Source: Panagrolaimus kolymaensis (lineage: Eukaryota; Nematoda; Chromadorea; Rhabditida; Panagrolaimidae). From it: a DNA stretch of 64,000 nt. The position numbers and the translations under genes are program-made. Where the stretch lies: positions 372,001 through 436,000 of the forward strand of contig JAJQJQ010000027.1 in the NCBI GenBank assembly GCA_028622995.1. Direction: 5' to 3'. The notes under the pieces were generated by a model, which did not search any database, was not told the DNA's origin, and saw only the letters and a list, made by a program, of their open reading frames with translations. Below, piece by piece: positions 58,907 to 64,000 of the stretch (its first letter is position 1; the number at the start of each line of letters is the position of its first letter).

Positions 58907-61632
58907 TTATTGTTCAGCAAGTTGTTGTTTGATTCTTTGAATTGCATTGATTTCTGGTTGTTCTTGATTCTCTGGTGGTTCCACTTCATCCAATCTTGAT
59001 TGAATCGATTCAAATACCATTTCGCTATGTTGACGTCCACGTGCCTAAAAAAGGTTTTGTTATTACACAAAGTTTAACATAAAGTGACAATAAGAAGATG
59101 AAAAAAGCGAGTGAAATCCATTAAGCATTCCCAAAATTTGCAACTAGCATAAACAACAAAACATACCTGATATTGATGAAGTGCAGCTAAATTTCCACGA
59201 CATGCCAGCATACAATCACTAATAAGCTTACAAAAAGCAATAAGAGGTGGCGATTCTTCTTTAGAATTTTCATAAACAGCTGGAACTTCTTCGAATGTTA
59301 ATTCCTAAAATATGATTCGTTATCAACTTTATAAAGGACATCCATAAAACAAACTAACTTCTCGATAATATTCGGTTGATCGTTTGACGGAATCCAACCT
59401 CCAATGCTTTCCATTATCTTCATCTTCCATTAAAACCAATTCGGCGATTCTTTTCTTAGTTCCATCTTTTCGATAAATTCTTTTTTCAGGAAGATTGAGA
59501 AGCCTTTCGAGTTCAGGTGTAAGACGCATTTCAGGTATGAGTTCACATTTTTCAACAAGTTCAGTTTAAGTTCTTACAAGAGCAAGACGTTTGACATCAG
59601 ATGGTTTTACTTTTTTACCACGTTGTTGAATTTTTCGTCGGCGAATTCGAATACGAGGTAAACGACGTTTTCTTTGTTGATCAAGATCACTGAAAAAGAA
59701 GTGAATTAATAAGTGAAAAGAGGACAATGAAATGGAGCAACATTCGAGTATACAGTAGTTATGGTAATTTAGTTAAACTTCAAGAGCCAAAAAGAGCTTT
59801 TCAAAGGGTTTCATGTTAAAAAGTAAACAACATCCATAATAATTTCGAAGATATCAATAGTTCCGTTTACACATAATGAATGTCAAAAAGCCTTACCTTT
59901 CTTTAACAGCAATAACTTCATCCATCAGTTGCTTCACTCTTTCGATATCTTCTTCTTTATATTTCGTTACAAAGTGATCAAATGGTTCACCACAGCTGCT
60001 GAATTCTTCACATTCCAAATCACGTAATCTTTTTCTTTCACTTAATTCTATTTGAAATTCTTCCAATTTTAGCCGGATTTCTTGTGGAACTGACCATAAA
60101 GCTTTTCAAAACGTCGAAAACGAACTTCATCAACTGTTAAACATTTCTTCCATATTCCTGTTGCATATGCATGAACGTCTCCAACTTGTTTTCGTCGTTC
60201 ATCGTCTACGGTATCAGCGACTTGAATTTGTCCACTTCGGTTTAAAATGACTGCTCCAATACCAAATCGTTCAGCAAAATCATTTTCTTCATTTAGTTTA
60301 TCAGCTTTAAAGGTTTCATAAACTTGAAAACGTGTTAAAACATCTTGACGACGAGAGAATTGATTCCAAATTGAGTGATCATATGGTGGAAGATCCTAAA
60401 TAGTGATTTGGGTTAAAAGGAAGAGAAAGCTAGTGAAACACAAACCTTAATTTTACGATTCAAAAAACGACGAAATCTTGAACGAACATCAGCTTGATGA
60501 TGAGTTGATAAAAGTTGACTAATTTTCGACCATCTTCCACGACCAAAAAATCTGACAGCAGTTAAAACCATTTCATCTTCTTCTATGGTCCAATTTTGAA
60601 CGTTTCTTCTGTAATCCAAAACATTGCTCCAACGTGAACTACATTGAGCAGCACTTCTTCCAGGAATACATGATGCATTTCGATCCCAATTAAATGGGCC
60701 ATAACGATTGACAGCTTCCAAAAGGAACTGAAAAAGAGAAGTTAATACAAGAGGCAAAAAAGAAAGAGAATATTGTGTTTGAGAAAGAAAGAATGGTAAG
60801 GATTAAAGTTGGCATTAAAAGGCAAAAAAGTAAAACACTCTTTAGCTCTTGATTATTTTTCAAAAGTAAAACGACGACGAACAAAAAACGTGGCATCTTA
60901 ATTCTAACAAAACTTGTTAACAATCTCATTTCTCTCATTACTAAAACCAGAAAAACCATTTCCTTACCATATCTTCAGCATGAGTTCATCGACCAATATG
61001 AAAACACATATTCAGCGAATATTGAAAACGTTGACGAAATTCATTCGTATTTCGATTACACATCAATTTTGTTACATCTTCCCATGGAATTGAATCTATG
61101 CTATTGCAACCAAATACAATAGAAATTTCATCATCTTCACTTGACCACATTTGCTTTTCGATGAAATACTTTTGTTCAAGTTCTTTGGCTCGACTAATTG
61201 AATTCATTTTGATTGGAGCAACGAATTTCCAATTGATGAACAAAAGATTTGAAGCTTAATGAAGTTGTTCGTTTTCTTCAGTCGTCCATGGAGTTCTATT
61301 GATTTCGGGCCATTGTTCATTCATCCATCGTTGACGACTCGCTGTTCTACTTCTTATAACGTTAAACTAAAATTGTACACTTTCAAACAAGAAAGAAAAA
61401 CAAATCAAGCTTACATTTTTAACAGAAATTTCACAATCAATGATTCGATTATATTTCAAGATAAGAGGCGTTGTAGGCGATAAGTTTTTGTAATTCATCA
61501 TCAGTGATGTTAACCATTTGTCGTAGAAGTAGTCGAAGTTCATCGTCGTCGTCACTGCTTCATGATCGACTTCTTCATTTTCGAAATCAGCATTGCCATC
61601 AGATTCACAGCCATCATTCGACGCATGAGTTC
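58907..61632 (-). pseudogene. snpc-4: SNAPC4 (snpc-4, SNAP190) Myb-repeat gene, decayed copy
   Basis: Seven exons with intact GT-AG sites: 61632-61415, 61366-60968, 60727-60446, 60395-59897, 59689-59359, 59304-59167 and 59044-58907. The product has the SNAPC4 run of Myb repeats: INRTPWTTEENEQL; INWKFVA; MWSSEDDEISIVFG; AVNRYGPFNWDRNASCIPGR; NWTIEEDEMVLTAVRFFGRG; GRWSKISQLL. SNAPC4 is the DNA-binding subunit of the complex that activates snRNA (and in nematodes piRNA) promoters. Lesions are a TAA in exon 2 (61259-61257), a TGA in the same exon exactly where Myb repeats need Trp (GR-stop-THAEDM), a one-base deletion in exon 4 between RRFEK and ALWSVPQEIR, a TAA in exon 5 (59568-59566), and one or two likely frameshifts in exon 1. 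No start codon was found. Confidence 0.75.
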
Positions 61633-61847
61633 CTGGAAATGAAGTTGATAAGAAAAAGGTTTATAGAAAGTGTGAAGAAACACAACAAGCAAGTTTAATG
61701 CTTTATCAAGCTTTATTAGGTATCAACAGGATGCAAAAAAGTTTATGGAATACGGTATCGGAAACAGCTTTAACCATTTTTCTTTCAAATAATGATGCAA
61801 AGAAACTTACTGAAGCTGATGGTTCATATGGATACTGTCGATTTTGA
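61629..61847 (+). pseudogene. exon-like remnant on the plus strand
   Basis: An open frame of 72 codons reads like protein (VDKKKVYRKCEETQQASLML; QKSLWNTVSETALTIFLSNN; EADGSYGYCRF) and ends in TGA, 11 codon-phase bases before a GTAAGG. It abuts the 5' end of the decayed snpc-4 copy head to head. No start, partner exon or family was recognised. Confidence 0.3.
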
Positions 61848-62972
61848 ACTGAAAAAAAGTAAGGTTAAATTGATTACGGAAAGTATCTTTAAAAAGACAT
61901 ACCTTGAATGGAATTATTCTATTCTTCTTCATTATATTCATAATTATCACCAAACATGGTTCAAATGGATCATTTTTACCCATTAATACTAGAAAGAGGG
62001 CATGGAAGCTTTCAACATCCTATCACATAAAAACTGTATTTCAAATTTAAAAAGCTCAAAAAAAAAGGATTTGTGCAAAAAGCTATATGTTAATACTATT
62101 GTGGATAAAGAAATAAAGGTAGTTCTTTAGAAATTTTGTATGGAAGCAAGGCATGGCGAACATAACCAAAACTCCAACGACTCCACCAGGCCCGAAAGAT
62201 AAGCTTTGTCTCATACGTCCTTTTTCAAGAAAAACCATAACTCAAAATACAATTTTAAAAAAACGCGAGAAAAAAAGCGTTTATACGGGGAAAAAATATT
62301 GATGTGAGAGCTATATAGTAGTGAACGACTAAAAGTTTACTAATGGAACAGGGAAAGATAAACGTTTTCTCAAATTTAGAAATCGATGGGAGTAAAAATG
62401 TTTGGTGGGATGGAATACAAGCTCAACTAAACGAATCAACAGTATAAAAAATATATATAAAGAAACAAGTGAGGTGATAAAGGAATTCATTAAGTAATTA
62501 TACGATATAAGGGAATTTTTAATAAGGTCATAAGAAAAGATGTAAAAAATAAAAAAGCAAAGCTTTGGTGAAGAAAAAAAAATGAAGAAGAAGAAAAAAG
62601 CAGCATCAACGGTTTTTTTTTTGTTTTGCAAATTGCAAACAACGCCAAAGCAACGAGTAAAAAAAAGTGAGAGAGAAAAAAAGAGCGTGGAAGAGAAAAG
62701 CAAAAAAAAAACGTTCAATGTTTTCCTTTTTTTTTTGTTTGAAAGAAAAATTCTCCCGAAAACGAATCTGCTTATTGTAACAACACCTTTGAAGAAATGT
62801 AAGTATGATGATTGAATTCATGTTTACATGAAGTATTGCTTTTCCTATTAATATTTTGCTAATGTTTAGTGTACATATAATCATCAATGTCTTTTTATTG
62901 TTTCCAGAAAAAATGAAATGCTTTAAAAAAAATTTCCTAATTACATATAATAAAATTTTATTCATTTATTTT
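61848..62972. other. region without a supported gene
   Basis: AT-rich. Near 62150-62215 both strands are open and less AT-rich (the minus frame reads FRAWWSRWSFGYVRHALLPY), which may be another coding remnant. The rest is low complexity. Confidence 0.4.
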
Positions 62973-63561
62973 TTAAAACCCGCCAGCAAATTCTTTAACA
63001 ACTTGATCGATAATAACTTTCGTTCCAACCCATGTTTCTTTTGCAGTTGGTAGCAACCAATGTGGTTTCATTTGGAATGCGAATGAAGCTAAAATAAATT
63101 CATTGATTATTTTTTTATTCAATAATCAATATTAAAAATTTTTTTATGACTTTTATTGGCAACAAATGATGAACTTACTTCGAAGTTCAGGAGGTAATTC
63201 AATAGTATAAACATATTTAATTCGTGTATTTAATTTAACCCAATCTGATGCTGAACCCGTTACTGGGCCAAGCATATCTGCTGCTGTACCTACACGATAA
63301 TCAGTTTTATGAACCCCACGAATTGCATCCGCTGCTCGATTAGCTAATGCAAGCTGAAATACAAAGACAAAATGTGGGACAAAAATAAAATAAATAAATT
63401 TTTTGAAGACAAAAAGGCTTACAAGTTCTGGATAATCTGAGGGATAATGATGACGTTTAAAATTATATGGTAAAATAAAAAGTTGTCCATGAGTGTGGAA
63501 ACTAACAAAAGCATGAATCTTCCCATTCACTTGAGGTGATAATAAAAAGTCTCGGAAAGCT
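62973..63561 (-). CDS. M14 zinc carboxypeptidase, C-terminal part (gene continues beyond the right edge)
   Basis: Three exons are visible: 63561-63423, 63353-63179 and 63088-62973, phases 0 and 1. The first begins mid-codon (phase 2), so upstream exons lie outside or far upstream. The fragment carries the second half of a carboxypeptidase A-type catalytic domain. FVSFHTHGQLFILPY holds the third zinc ligand (the first His of HTHGQ, as HSYSQ in pancreatic enzymes). TGSASDWVKLN is the substrate-pocket strand. KYVYTIELPPELR holds the catalytic Glu. The C-terminus matches the family (SFAFQMKPHWLLPTAKETW). The enzyme removes C-terminal residues from secreted or luminal peptides. The N-terminal zinc motif HxxE and any signal peptide or prodomain are not in view. 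Confidence 0.88.
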
Positions 63562-64000
63562 CTGAAATAAAATTTATTCAAGTTTTAATTTTGAAGTTGT
63601 TCTTGCTTTTTCATAAAATATTTGTAATTGATGCAGTTAAGAAAAGCATTTTTTGTAAAAAATATATCATGAAACTTTGCCGTAAAAAAGAGTTATTTAC
63701 AGGTGTTAAAATTGCGTTAGAAAAAATTTAAATAAAAAAGGAAAAAAATTTTGCTGCATCGTTGTTGACTCTCATCTAAAATAAAAATGAAGTTACAAAC
63801 CCAATCAATCAACGAATAAAAGAAATTGAAAGGTTTGAAAAAAAATTTTAATTTTACGATTATTTTACTTTTGAAAATAAAAATTGCTTTCAAAAAAAAA
63901 CAGAAAAATATTTTTTCTTTACTAAAACAAACTCTTGGTATGATAAAAAAAGGTGCGATGAGACGAGATGTTATTAATTAGTAGCTATTTTTCTGGCGTT
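63562..64000 (-). other. probable intron of the carboxypeptidase gene
   Basis: AT-rich to the window edge; no further carboxypeptidase exon is recognisable. Confidence 0.5.

Noticed and set aside
58907..61632. TGA read as tryptophan (altered genetic code) in snpc-4
   Set aside because: Other genes here end at TGA normally (for example 33305-33307), and this locus also has TAA stops and frameshifts, so decay is the better explanation.
62606..62965. Long minus-strand open frame of 119 codons
   Set aside because: Low complexity Phe/Lys/Ile-rich translation of A/T tracts with no splice or start context.

Overview
This window is strongly AT-rich eukaryotic DNA, and everything recognisable points to a nematode. 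It has many 45-60 nt introns with GTRAGT donors and TTTTCAG/TTTTAG acceptors. It carries a cuticle collagen, an Srsx-type chemoreceptor and nematode-style expanded F-box-like genes. Several start codons lie 5-30 nt after a lone 3' splice acceptor, as expected for spliced-leader trans-splicing. Gene sizes and family content fit a clade IV-like species (Panagrolaimus/Strongyloides relatives), but that placement is inference only. Exons were joined by hand from splice sites and reading-frame phase; each gene entry lists its exons.

0-15 kb: a small two-exon gene of unknown function (possible mitochondrial leader), a seven-exon F-box-like gene, a 279-bp hAT-type MITE, and an eight-exon gene for a 973-residue type I membrane protein. 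The last has a Cys-rich ectodomain and repeated LLPS motifs, and hosts a tRNA-Asp(GTC) in an intron. 15-29 kb: a C-terminal LIM-domain protein, two 268-residue F-box-like paralogues with the same exon plan (one per strand), an Srsx-like GPCR, and a cuticle collagen. 29-41 kb: serine racemase, BAG1 (ubiquitin-like plus BAG), two unrecognised genes in tandem, and the lipin-phosphatase regulator NEP1R1 (nepr-1). The last intron of nepr-1 carries a Mutator-like foldback element. 41-57 kb: a low-complexity probable membrane protein, the PQ-loop transporter SLC66A2 with a complete biogenic-amine GPCR gene nested antisense in an intron, and an anillin. 57-64 kb: a 983-bp near-perfect palindromic element that itself contains a younger palindromic insertion, a zone of decayed coding sequence dominated by a SNAPC4 (snpc-4) pseudogene, and the 3' end of an M14 carboxypeptidase at the right edge.

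The genes form no single pathway. Housekeeping functions (lipin regulation, cytokinesis, BAG chaperone cofactor) are interleaved with accessory families (chemoreceptor, F-box-like, collagen). The most unusual material is the set of four non-autonomous DNA transposons with visible target-site duplications, the nested insertion with its empty site preserved in the opposite palindrome arm, the decayed snpc-4 copy, and a gene whose two introns are both stop-free and multiples of three. I found no CRISPR array, viral genome or bacterial operon.
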